A stretch of 64,000 nt of DNA from NCBI RefSeq assembly GCF_018842675.1, contig NZ_JAGTWO010000004.1, positions 372,001-436,000 on the forward strand, read 5' to 3'. This DNA comes from Candidatus Pantoea bituminis (GTDB taxonomy: Bacteria > Pseudomonadota > Gammaproteobacteria > Enterobacterales > Enterobacteriaceae). Below are positions 1-8,783 of this stretch, one piece after another; the first letter of the stretch is position 1; each line of letters starts with the position of its first letter. Under the pieces are notes generated by a model, which worked only from the letters and a program-made list of their open reading frames with translations, searched no databases and was not told the origin of the DNA. The translations under genes and the position numbers were made by a program.

Positions 1-271
1 GGCGATCGGCTACCTGATCATTCTGGCGCGTAAATTCACCATCAATCAAAGCGACTCTACTTACGGTGCGGACGTGATGATGGGTGCCGGTAACGCTTCT
101 GGCCGCTTTCTCGGCCCTTTAATCATTCTTTCTGCCATGGCGGCGTCGATTCCTATTGGATTGGGTTCGCTGCTCGGCGCGTTGCTGTTCTATCTCTGGA
201 ACAAACCGATTACCGGTGGCGCGATTCTCGGCGCGATGATTTTGGGTGCCATTTTCCCGATTGCGCTTTGA
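1..271 (+). CDS. DUF4310 family membrane protein, C-terminal part
   Basis: Only the last 89 or so residues are in the window; the frame is open from base 2 to a TGA at 269-271. The sequence is hydrophobic, with Gly/Ala-rich membrane segments and a polar stretch that I recognise from the DUF4310 family. In related genomes DUF4310 sits with DUF4311 and DUF4312 ahead of an amidohydrolase, dgaE and dgaF, which is exactly what follows here. A transport role for the DUF4310-4312 set is inferred from topology and neighbours only; no substrate is known to me. Confidence 0.75.
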   Translation, partial: AIGYLIILARKFTINQSDSTYGADVMMGAGNASGRFLGPLIILSAMAASIPIGLGSLLGALLFYLWNKPITGGAILGAMILGAIFPIAL

Positions 272-314
272 TGCATCAGGCGGCTCGTCAGCGGGCCGCC
301 GTTAAGGAGTAACC

Positions 315-1445
315 ATGTTCGACTTGATTATTCGTGACGCGCGATTAAGCGATGAGCAGCGGGTCGATATCGCCGTGCTGGACGGAAAAATCGCCGCCAT
401 TGGTGATGTGCAGGGCAAAGCGAAAAGCGAACGCAATCTGGCGGGACGCTATTACCTCAGCGCAGGGTGGATCGATTCCCACGTTCACTGTTATCCCAAA
501 TCACCGATATACCATGATGAAGCCGATGCCATTGGCGTTAACCACGGCGTGACCACGGTGATTGATGCGGGCAGCACCGGCGCACAACACATTGACGACT
601 TCTACCAGTTGACGCGTGCGGCACAAACTCAGGTTTATGCCCTGATTAATATTGCGCGTACCGGTATCGTCACCCAGAACGAACTCGCGGACATGACGCA
701 GATTGATGGCCCCGCGGTTGAGCAAGCCGTGGCGCGCCTGCCCGATTTTATTGTTGGTTTGAAAGCCCGGATGAGCAGCAGCGTGGTGGGTGAAAACGGC
801 ATTCAACCGTTGATCAAAGCCAAGGCGATTCAAAAAGCGGTTGGCGATCTGCCGCTAATGGTACACATCGGCAATAACCCGCCCGATCTCGACGAGATTG
901 CCGATCTGCTCACTTCTGGCGACATCATCACCCATTGTTACAACGGCAAGCCCAATCGCATTTTAACGCCGCAGGGTGAACTCAAGGCAGCCGTGAAAAA
1001 TGCTCTGGCTCGTGGTGTGCGGCTGGATGTGGGGCACGGCAGTGCCAGCTTCAGCTTTGACGTGGCGCGGGTGGCCATTGCGCAGGGCATTTTACCCGAC
1101 AGCATCAGCTCTGACATTTACTGTCGCAATCGCCTGAACGGCCCCGTGCATAACCTGGCGCACGTGATGTCGAAATTTTTCAGCGTTGGCATGACGCTGC
1201 CGCAAGTGATCGACTGCGTAACCTGGAAAGCTGCGGATGGCTTACGCCTGACGCACAAAGGACGCCTTGAGGTCGGTTTTGACGCCGACCTGACCATTTT
1301 TACCGTCAAAGAGGAAGCTCACCCGTTCGTCGATTCAGAAGGCGAACGGGTTGAGGGCGAGAAACATCTGATTCCGCTAGCCGCTGTCGTGGCTGGAGAG
1401 TGGATCCTGACTGAAGAAGGGAAAGCCAATGTCTCTACTATATGA
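315..1445 (+). CDS. Amidohydrolase/deacetylase family metallohydrolase
   Basis: This is a 376-residue dihydroorotase-like amidohydrolase. The metal-binding HVH pair is at residues 56-58 (WIDSHVHCYP). A candidate carboxylated lysine is Lys150 in VGLKAR, and further His ligands occur in MVHIGNNP and ITHCYNG. A strong AAGGAG lies just before the ATG. Its last 17 bases overlap dgaE, so translation is probably coupled. The family removes acyl or amide groups from small cyclic or sugar-acid substrates; here it probably feeds the DgaE/DgaF pathway. The substrate is unknown. Confidence 0.85.
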   Translation: MFDLIIRDARLSDEQRVDIAVLDGKIAAIGDVQGKAKSERNLAGRYYLSAGWIDSHVHCYPKSPIYHDEADAIGVNHGVTTVIDAGSTGAQHIDDFYQLTRAAQTQVYALINIARTGIVTQNELADMTQIDGPAVEQAVARLPDFIVGLKARMSSSVVGENGIQPLIKAKAIQKAVGDLPLMVHIGNNPPDLDEIADLLTSGDIITHCYNGKPNRILTPQGELKAAVKNALARGVRLDVGHGSASFSFDVARVAIAQGILPDSISSDIYCRNRLNGPVHNLAHVMSKFFSVGMTLPQVIDCVTWKAADGLRLTHKGRLEVGFDADLTIFTVKEEAHPFVDSEGERVEGEKHLIPLAAVVAGEWILTEEGKANVSTI

Positions 1446-2550
1446 AAAATATGGCCTTAAGCAGGTCATCAACGCCTCGGGGCGCATGACGATCCTCGGC
1501 GTTTCTACGCCATCAGCCGACGTCATTGATACGGTTAAGTATGGCCTCGATCACTACTTCGAAATGAAAGATCTGGTGGACAAGACCGGAGCCTATATTG
1601 CCGGTTTGCTGCAGGTTGAAGATGCTGTGGTGGTGTCTTGTGCTTCAGCCGGTATTGCGCAGAGCGTGGCAGCGGTTATTGTCAAAGACAACGACTGGCT
1701 GCTGGATAATCTGCATGCCGCGCCGCTTAACGTGCCGCACGACATCGTCGTACCCAAAGGGCATAACGTGAATTATGGCGCGCCGGTGGGCAGTATGGTG
1801 GCGTTGGGTGGCGGTAAGCTAGTGGAAGCGGGCTACAGCAATGAGTGCTCGCCTGAACAGCTGGCAGCAGCCATCACGCCACAAACGGCAGCGATCCTCT
1901 ATGTTAAATCCCATCACTGCGTGCAAAAAAGCCATCTCAGCGTTGAGCAGGCCGCCGTGGTAGCGCGTAAGCATGGTGTACCGTTAATCGTTGATGCCGC
2001 CGCTGAAGAGGATTTGCAGTGCTATTACCAGTTCGGTGCAGATCTGGTGATCTATAGCGGTGCAAAAGCCATTGAAGGCCCTACCAGCGGGCTGGTGATT
2101 GGCAAAAAACATTATGTGGAATGGGTAAAACGCCAGAGCAACGGCATTGGCCGCGCAATGAAAGTCGGCAAAGAGGGCATTCTTGGCCTGACGCAGGCGA
2201 TTGAAAACTATCTGACACACGAGAAAACCAGCGGTGCGCAGATGGTAGAAAAAATGACGCCCTTCATTGAAAATCTCAACACCCTCAGCGGCGTCACAGC
2301 GCGTGTGGTGTGGGACGCCGCTGGACGAGATATTGCGCGCGCTGAAATCAAATTTGATGAGTCAGTGATCAACCAGCGCACCGGCGATCTGGTTCAGGCG
2401 CTGAAAACCGGCGACATTGCCATTTACTTCCGCGGCTATAAAGCCAACGAAGGCATCATCGAAGCTGATGTTCGCAGCGTCAGTGCCGAGCAGTTACAGG
2501 TTATTTTCACATCTATTCAGGCACTGTTAAACGAGGCAAAAAAAGCATGA
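1429..2550 (+). CDS. dgaE: DgaE-family PLP-dependent ammonia-lyase
   Basis: This 373-residue fold-type I PLP enzyme belongs to the SelA-like DgaE family. The PLP-binding lysine is expected in YSGAKAIEGP, with the upstream Asp of LIVDAAAEED contacting the pyridine nitrogen. Salmonella DgaE removes ammonia from D-glucosaminate-6-phosphate to give 2-keto-3-deoxygluconate-6-phosphate. The start lies inside the amidohydrolase gene and the stop overlaps dgaF by four bases (ATGA), so the three genes form a tight operon. The exact substrate may differ, because no PTS genes of the Salmonella dga type are visible here. Confidence 0.85.
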   Translation: MSLLYEKYGLKQVINASGRMTILGVSTPSADVIDTVKYGLDHYFEMKDLVDKTGAYIAGLLQVEDAVVVSCASAGIAQSVAAVIVKDNDWLLDNLHAAPLNVPHDIVVPKGHNVNYGAPVGSMVALGGGKLVEAGYSNECSPEQLAAAITPQTAAILYVKSHHCVQKSHLSVEQAAVVARKHGVPLIVDAAAEEDLQCYYQFGADLVIYSGAKAIEGPTSGLVIGKKHYVEWVKRQSNGIGRAMKVGKEGILGLTQAIENYLTHEKTSGAQMVEKMTPFIENLNTLSGVTARVVWDAAGRDIARAEIKFDESVINQRTGDLVQALKTGDIAIYFRGYKANEGIIEADVRSVSAEQLQVIFTSIQALLNEAKKA

Positions 2551-3287
2551 CGCTGACACCCAATTTTTATCAGGATCGTTTGTGCCTCAACGTGCTGGCA
2601 GGATCGAAAGAGAATGCGCGCGCCATTTGGCAAGCGGCAGAAGGGCATGTTTTGGTCGGTGTGCTGTCGAAAAACTACGCCAGCAATGAGGCGGCGATAG
2701 CCGATATGCGCGAGTACGCGGCGCTGATTGATAACGCGCTGTCAGTGGGATTAGGGGCGGGCGATCCTCATCAATCTATGATGGTGAGCGAGATTTCCGC
2801 AGTGCTGCAACCGCAGCACGTCAACCAGGTTTTCACCGGTGTGGGCACCAGCCGCGCCCTGTTGGGGCAATCACAAACTGTGGTAAATGGCTTGATTTCA
2901 CCGACCGGAACGCCAGGTAAAGTCAAAATCTCTACCGGGCCGCTCAGCGCGCAAAGCAGTGATGGCATTGTGCCGATTGAAACAGCTATCGCGCTGCTGA
3001 AAGACATGGGCGGCAGCTCGGTGAAATATTTCCCGATGGGCGGATTGGAGGCAGTGGATGAGTATCGTGCGGTGGCAGAAGCCTGCGCCAAACACGATTT
3101 CTGGCTGGAACCCACCGGCGGCATCGATCTGGAAAACGTAGAAGAGATCCTGCGTATTGCGTTAGGCGCAGGCGTCAGCAAAGTGATCCCACACGTCTAC
3201 AGCGCGATCATTGATAAAGCCAGCGGCGAAACGCGCGTAGAAGATGTGCGCCAGCTTCTGGCGATATGCAAGAAACTGTTGGCCTGA
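2547..3287 (+). CDS. dgaF: DgaF-family KDGP aldolase
   Basis: This 246-residue protein matches the KDGP aldolase family (PF07071 type) rather than classical Eda. The Schiff-base lysine is expected in SSVKYFPMGG, and a second motif follows in WLEPTGGIDLEN. It would cleave 2-keto-3-deoxy-6-phospho-sugar acid to pyruvate and glyceraldehyde-3-phosphate, using the product of the overlapping dgaE. The ATG sits in the ATGA overlap at 2547-2550. It is the last gene of the operon; a 123-base gap precedes the regulator. Confidence 0.85.
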   Translation: MTLTPNFYQDRLCLNVLAGSKENARAIWQAAEGHVLVGVLSKNYASNEAAIADMREYAALIDNALSVGLGAGDPHQSMMVSEISAVLQPQHVNQVFTGVGTSRALLGQSQTVVNGLISPTGTPGKVKISTGPLSAQSSDGIVPIETAIALLKDMGGSSVKYFPMGGLEAVDEYRAVAEACAKHDFWLEPTGGIDLENVEEILRIALGAGVSKVIPHVYSAIIDKASGETRVEDVRQLLAICKKLLA

Positions 3288-3410
3288 CGATCAATCTCGC
3301 GCCTTCACACACAATATGAGGGCGTACAGCAACATGGACGTTGGATTTTTTATAACCGTAAGCTAACGTTTTGGAAGCCTTTTTCCAACTGCTGCAACAG
3401 GGACAATATT

Positions 3411-5320
3411 GTGAGATTTCCCAATCAACGCCTTGCGCAACTGTTTGACGCATTGAAAAACGAAACGCTGCCGCAGGATGAACTGGCGCGGCGTTTTGCC
3501 GTTTCAACGCGTACTGTGCGCACCGACATCACCGCGCTCAATGCGTTACTGGAGCAGCATGGCGCACAGTTTGTCCTGAATCGCGGAGCGGGTTATCAGC
3601 TAAAAGTGGACGATGCGCAGCGTTTCCAGCATCTGCAGCAGCAAACCCGTTCGCCGTTGCGGGTGCCGCGAACTTCACCAGACCGGATTCGCTATCTACT
3701 GACTCGCTTTCTGACCGCCGCCTATTCACTCAAGCTAGAGGATCTGGCAGAAGAGTGGTTTGTCAGCCGCGCCACGCTTCAGAACGATATGGCTGAAGTC
3801 CGTGAATGGCTGGGGCGTTATCACCTCACCATTGAAAGCAAGCCACATTACGGTATGAAGCTGTTTGGTAGCGAGGTCGCGATTCGTACCTGCTTAACTG
3901 ACCTGCTGTGGCAAATCGATCAGGAACAACCCGACAGCCCGCTAGTGACAATTGAAGCGTTGAACCATGGCATTTTGGCGAGCCTACAGCCGATGCTGCA
4001 ACGCTGTTTTGCCTGTCACAACATTCGCCTCAGCGATGAAGGTGAGCGCTATTTGCGGCTTTACTGCGCGGTAGCGGTACGGCGGATCAGTGAAGGTTAT
4101 CCGCTCAACGATCCTGGCGCGGAAGATATTGGCGATGAGGTGCGTGAAGCAGCACATGATCTGATTAATCAACTGCGCCCGCTGGTGAGCAAACCTATTT
4201 CTCCGGCGGAAGAGAACTGGCTACGGGTGAATATTGCGGCGCGGCGAATTCAGGATGTTGCGCCCAGCGCTATCAATGCCGATGATGCCGACGCGCTGGT
4301 GGATTATCTGCTCAGCTACATCAATAACCATTACAACTTCAACCTGCAAAGCGATGAACAACTGCGCGCCGACCTGCTTACGCATATCAAAACCATGATT
4401 ACGCGGGTGCGCTACCAAATTCATATTCCTAACCCGCTGTTAGATAACATCAAGCAGCATTATCCAATGGCTTATGACGTGACGCTGGCGGCCGTAACCA
4501 GCTGGGGAAATATACGCCTTACGTCATCAGCGAAAATGAAATTGGCTTCCTGGTGCTGCATATCGGCGTAGGGCTGGAGCGACATTATGACGTGGGATAT
4601 CAGCGTCATCCGCAAGTGCTGCTGGTCTGCGATAGCGGCAATTCAACGCTACGAATGATCGAAGCGATGCTGATGCGTAAATACCCGCAGTTGCAGGTGA
4701 CGGCACGTTTATCACAGCGGGAATATGAGGCGCGCACGCGCATTGACGAAGATTTTGTCATTTCGACCATTCGTCTCAGTGAGAAAGAGAAGCCGGTGGT
4801 GGTGATGTCGCCTTTTCCCACCGGTTTTCAACTTGAGCAGATAGGCAAACTGGTGCTGGTGGATCGCACGCGTCCCTATATGTTAGAGAAATTTTTTGAT
4901 GCCCAGCACTTCTTGATCGTTGATCGTCCGATGACACAGTCGCAGCTCTTCGGTCAGCTCTGCAAACAGTTAGAAGCGGAAGGGTTTGTTGATGCTGAAT
5001 TTTACCCGTCGGTAGAGGAGCGTGAAGCGATTGTCAGTACCATGTTGGGTGAAGGCATTGCGCTGCCACACTCGCTGGGTTTACTGGCGAAGAAAACCGT
5101 TGTCTATACCGTATTGGCTCCGCAAGGCATTGCGTGGGGCGATGATACGGCATATGTGATTTTCCTGCTGGCGATCAGTAAAAGCGAATATGAAGAGGCG
5201 ATGGCAATTTATGATCTGTTCGTGACCTTCTTGCGTGAGCGTGCGATGACCCGATTACGTGACAGCGCTGATTTTGGCAGTTTTAAAGCGGTAGCGATGG
5301 ATTGTTTAAGTCGTTTGTAG
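3411..5320 (+). CDS. PRD/EIIA-containing transcriptional regulator (frameshifted in this sequence)
   Basis: A 636-residue BglG/MtlR-type regulator is recovered if one base is restored in the run at 4504-4510. The first frame runs to 4571; the second carries on with ISENEIGFLVLHIG. Domain order: N-terminal HTH (about residues 1-60, FPNQRLAQLFDALK), second HTH, two PRD domains, an EIIB-like segment (LLVCDSGNSTLRM) and a C-terminal EIIA-like domain with its phospho-histidine in IALPHSLG. It starts at GTG. Its place just after dgaF makes it the likely sugar-responsive activator of the operon, with activity set by PTS phosphorylation. The break is most likely a sequencing error. Confidence 0.75.
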
Positions 5321-5356
5321 GTATGCGAGAGCGGGATGCTGAGCGCATCCCTAAAA

Positions 5357-6258
5357 CTATCCGTTCTTTTTGCCAGCAAGCGTGGGATTTCACGTAAACA
5401 CCAGGCTTTTGCTTCGCCCATGCTGTCGCGTCGCCACGCCATGATGATATCCACTTCACGGGTATATTCTGGGCTCACTACGCGCAGGCGTCCTTCGGCA
5501 ATATCTTGCTCTACCAGCGGATAAGGCATAGTCGCAACGCCCAGCCCTGCCAGCAAGGCGCGCCGTTTATCATCCATGCTGCTTACCGTGAGGCGCTGCT
5601 GTTTATCCAGCAATTGCACGGTTAAAACCGGGCGCTCACGTGCGGTATCCGCCACCGCAATACCGCGATATTTCACTCGCGTGACTTCTGATTGCGGTTC
5701 TGGCTCGTTGTGAATCGGGTGATCTGCGCTGGCGACATAGACACTCATCATGGTGTAGAGCTTGCGGGTGTTGATTTCAGTCGATGCCCGGAAATGGAGA
5801 TCCGGTGCAATCACGATGTCTGCCCGGCCTTGCTCCAGTCTTTCCCACGCGCCTGCTAACACTTCAGTCACTAATGAGATCTGCGTATTGGCTTTATCTG
5901 CCAGCTTTGTCACCAGCGGAAACAGCGCTTCTGTCCGCACCAACGCTTCTGTCACGATGGTTAAGTGCGTTTCCCAACCGCGCGCTAACGCTTCAGCATC
6001 GGTGGTGAGTTTGTCTGCCGCTTCTAGCAGCACGCGGCCGCGCTCAAGCAGCATGCGTCCGACATTAGTGAATTTGGTACGATGACCTGAACGGTCAAAC
6101 AACACCACATCCAACTCTTCTTCCAGCTTCTGCATGGTGTAACTGAGAGCAGAAGGGACACGTCCTAGCTCATCAGCCGCTGCAGCGAAACTTCCACGTC
6201 GATCAATCGCATCCATCACACGCAAAGCTTCAAGGGTTAACGCACGTTCTTTGGACAT
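5357..6258 (-). CDS. yhaJ: LysR-family regulator YhaJ (3' end frameshifted in this sequence)
   Basis: The first 295 residues track E. coli YhaJ closely: winged HTH at residues 1-65 (AFDRRGSF-type region, FAAAADELGRVPSALSY) and a LysR substrate-binding domain. As written, the frame misses its stop and runs on to 5209, into the convergent regulator gene. Adding one base to the A5 tract (complement of 5367-5371) gives an ending Leu-Ala-Lys-Lys-Asn-Gly and a TAG at 5357-5359, for 300 residues against 298 in E. coli. YhaJ activates the divergent yhaK gene in E. coli and is linked to aromatic-compound sensing. A short hairpin at 5334-5350 lies between the convergent genes. Confidence 0.85.
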
Positions 6259-6386
6259 CCCGGTTCTCTTTCAGGAAATTTGAACATGCTGGGCAGATTA
6301 ACTGGCTAACAATCCGGCGTCCAGCCTTTTACCATAAGTGTATAAAGTCTGCGGCCGCCTTTTGTCGCAGGACGCTGGAGGTAAAC

Positions 6387-7090
6387 ATGATTACGACACG
6401 CAGTGCATCCGCTTGTGGTCTGGCCGATTTCGGTTGGTTGCAGGCGCGCTACAGTTTCTCTTTTGGTCACTATTTTGATCCCAAGTTGATGGGTTATGCC
6501 TCGTTACGCGTTTTGAATCAGGAAGTGCTGGCACCCGGCGCTGCTTTTCAACCGCGTACCTATCCGCAAGTCGATGTGCTTAACATTGTGTTGCAGGGCG
6601 AAGCGGAATACCGCGACAGTGAAGGCAATCACATCACGGTGCGCGAGGGGAAGCCTTACTGCTCTCTACGCAGCAAGGCGTCAGCTACAGTGAAATCAAT
6701 GCCAGCAAAGACCGTCCGTTAACGCGTATGCAGCTGTGGCTGGCAGCCTGCCCGGAGCGTGAAAGTCCACGTATGCAGAAAATAGTGCTGCCGGCAGGGC
6801 AAAGCACGCATCTGCTGGCCTCGCCAGACGGTGTTGAAGGCAGCTTGCAGCTGCGCCAGCAGGTGTGGATTCATCAGATTGAACTGGCTCCGGGTGAGCA
6901 GCATCAATTGCCGCTGCATGGTCCTCGCGCTTATCTGCAATCAATTCATGGCTCGCTGTCTGCTTCAACGGGTGCAGATCATCAGGAAAAACTGAGCTGT
7001 GGTGATGGGGCGTTTTTGCAGGAAGAACATCAAATCAGGCTAGAAGCGACCACGCCGACGCGGGCGCTGGTGATTGATATCCCTGTATAA
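6387..7090 (+). CDS. yhaK: Pirin-like bicupin protein YhaK (frameshifted in this sequence)
   Basis: Two consecutive frames together give a 234-residue YhaK. The start MITTRSAS and the stretch FSFGHYFDPKLMGYASLRV match E. coli YhaK (233 residues). The frame breaks at the G-run 6647-6650; one more G restores GEALLLSTQQGVSYSE. YhaK is a cytosolic pirin-family bicupin whose reaction is not firmly established; E. coli YhaK is described as redox-sensitive. It is divergent from yhaJ, its known activator. The gene ends 65 bases before a strong terminator. Confidence 0.85.
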
Positions 7091-7154
7091 AGAGTAGGTA
7101 TAAAAAGCCTGCTTAAAGCGTTGGTGTAAGATCTCTGCTATAAAATTCAGGCAT

Positions 7155-7192
7155 AAAAAAGGGCGGCCAGTGGCCGCCCTTGCTGTTTTTTT
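7155..7192. terminator. Bidirectional Rho-independent terminator between yhaK and dolP
   Basis: A GGGCGGCCA-GTGGCCGCCC stem lies at 7161-7179, with an A-run before it and a T-run after it. It can therefore serve the convergent yhaK (+) and dolP (-) transcripts. Confidence 0.85.
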
Positions 7193-7195
7193 AAT

Positions 7196-7768
7196 TTACT
7201 TCAGCATCGTGAAGGCGGTCGTAACGTGCTTCACACCACTGACGCGGCTGGCAACATCGGCTGCGGCCTGCGCTTCTTGTGGTGTAACCAGACCTAATAA
7301 GAACACTTCACCGTTTTCAGTCGTGACTTTCACGTTTGAGGATTTCACCTGATCGCTGCCTAACAACTGCGAACGGATTTTAGTCGTAATCCAGGTATCA
7401 GAAGATGAAGTGCCGAGCGTGACTTTCTGGCCAATGCGAATTTCGTTATAAACCTCAGTCGCGCCATCTACGCCCATGGTGATCTGTTTGGCGCGGTTAG
7501 CAATTTCCTGCGTAGGCGATTGGCCGGTCAGCAAGACTTTGCCTTGGTAAGCCGTTGCAATAATGCGTGCATCAGATTTGATCTGTTGATCTTTCGCCAA
7601 TGCGTTAGTAACGCGTAATTCCAGCGTGCCATCATCAACCTGGGTTCCTACTGAGCGCGGATCAGTAGCGGTTTTGGTTGCAACAGCGGCGCTACCCGCG
7701 ACGACAGCGACACAGCCCTGCAACATCATGGCGGTTAAAAGAATGGCTACAGCGTTCAATGCTTTCAT
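7196..7768 (-). CDS. dolP: Division/outer-membrane stress-associated lipoprotein DolP (YraP)
   Basis: This is a 190-residue lipoprotein (E. coli 191). The start is placed at MKALNAVA because it opens a signal peptide ending in the lipobox LQGC (Cys19); a longer upstream frame has no such logic. Two BON domains follow, at about 45-113 and 120-188. DolP binds anionic phospholipid at the division site, supports outer-membrane integrity and is under sigma-E control in E. coli. It is 17 bases downstream of diaA, as in E. coli. Confidence 0.92.
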   Translation of the reverse strand: MKALNAVAILLTAMMLQGCVAVVAGSAAVATKTATDPRSVGTQVDDGTLELRVTNALAKDQQIKSDARIIATAYQGKVLLTGQSPTQEIANRAKQITMGVDGATEVYNEIRIGQKVTLGTSSSDTWITTKIRSQLLGSDQVKSSNVKVTTENGEVFLLGLVTPQEAQAAADVASRVSGVKHVTTAFTMLK

Positions 7769-7785
7769 TATTATTGCTCCTTCAG

Positions 7786-8373
7786 TCATTCCTGGTGTGG
7801 AAACAGTGTGTTGTCGATAAGATCGCACAAACAGTTAAGGGTCAACATATGCATCTCCTGAATACGTGCGCTTCGATGTGACGGAATGCGAATTTCCACA
7901 TCATGCGGCCCCAACAATCCAGCAAGCTCACCGCCATCATAACCGGTAAGCGCAACGATAGTCATATCACGCGTGACGGCCGCTTCCACCGCTTTAACAA
8001 TGTCGCGTGTATTGCCACGCGTAGAGATGGCCAAAAGCACATCACCCGCCTGACCCAGCGCGCGTACCTGCTTGGCGTAGATCTCATCGTGAAGACGATC
8101 GTTAGCAATGGCCGTTAACATGACGTTATCTGCGCTCAACGCCAACGCGGGCAGGCTTGGGCGCTCGGTTTCGAAGCGATTGATCATGCTGGCCGCGAAA
8201 TGTTGAGCATTAGCCGCAGAGGCACCATTACCACAACTCAGGATTTTGTTGCCGTTTAACAACGATTGCACCAGAGTCATTGCCGCACGAGAAATCGCAT
8301 CGGGCAGCGCTTCGGCTGCGGCAATTTGGGTTTGAATACTTTCAGTAAAACACGCTTTAATTCTTTCCTGCAC
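7786..8373 (-). CDS. diaA: DnaA initiator-associating protein DiaA
   Basis: A 195-residue SIS-domain protein (E. coli DiaA 196) with the phosphosugar-type loop [18 protein letters not shown]. DiaA forms tetramers that bind DnaA domain I and promote timely assembly at oriC. It lies in the conserved lpoA-yraN-diaA-dolP order on one strand with short gaps, so it is probably co-transcribed. Confidence 0.93.
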   Translation of the reverse strand: MQERIKACFTESIQTQIAAAEALPDAISRAAMTLVQSLLNGNKILSCGNGASAANAQHFAASMINRFETERPSLPALALSADNVMLTAIANDRLHDEIYAKQVRALGQAGDVLLAISTRGNTRDIVKAVEAAVTRDMTIVALTGYDGGELAGLLGPHDVEIRIPSHRSARIQEMHMLTLNCLCDLIDNTLFPHQE

Positions 8374-8387
8374 ACGACCACCTGGCT

Positions 8388-8783
8388 CTAAACGTCTGCA
8401 TTAAAGGCATTCGGCAACCATTCAAGCGCCGTGCCGGTAATAGCAATGATGTCGAAACGGCAATTCACTGTTTCAAAACTGCCGCCACGTTGCGCCAGCC
8501 AAAAAGCAGCAGCACGTAGCAGCTTATGTTGTTTCTGGCGGGTAACGCTGGCAAGGGCACCACCAAAACGCGCATCGCGCCGATAGCGCACCTCAACAAA
8601 TACCCAGCAATGTCCGTCGCGCATTATAAGATCAAGTTCACCACCGCGACTGTAAACATTGCTGGCTACCCATTTTAACCCGGCCCGCTCAAGGTACTGG
8701 CGGGCGCGTTGTTCTTGCTCGGCACCAATCTGTCGGCGGTTTAGTTCACCGACCTGATTTCGCCCTGGCGGTACTGGTTCCAT
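8388..8783 (-). CDS. yraN: UPF0102 family nuclease-like protein YraN
   Basis: A 131-residue YraN protein with the PD-(D/E)XK-like core [23 protein letters not shown]; the Asp and the Glu-x-Arg position are in the expected places. The start is placed at Met 8783 (MEPVPPGR), which gives the E. coli length. The gene begins inside the last 43 bases of lpoA, so translation may be coupled. The role is not established, although the fold suggests a DNA-acting enzyme. Confidence 0.9.
   Translation of the reverse strand: MEPVPPGRNQVGELNRRQIGAEQEQRARQYLERAGLKWVASNVYSRGGELDLIMRDGHCWVFVEVRYRRDARFGGALASVTRQKQHKLLRAAAFWLAQRGGSFETVNCRFDIIAITGTALEWLPNAFNADV

Noticed and set aside
5209-5356. C-terminal extension of YhaJ overlapping the dga regulator
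   Set aside because: The extension has no family match and vanishes when one base is added to an A5 tract, giving the normal YhaJ end.
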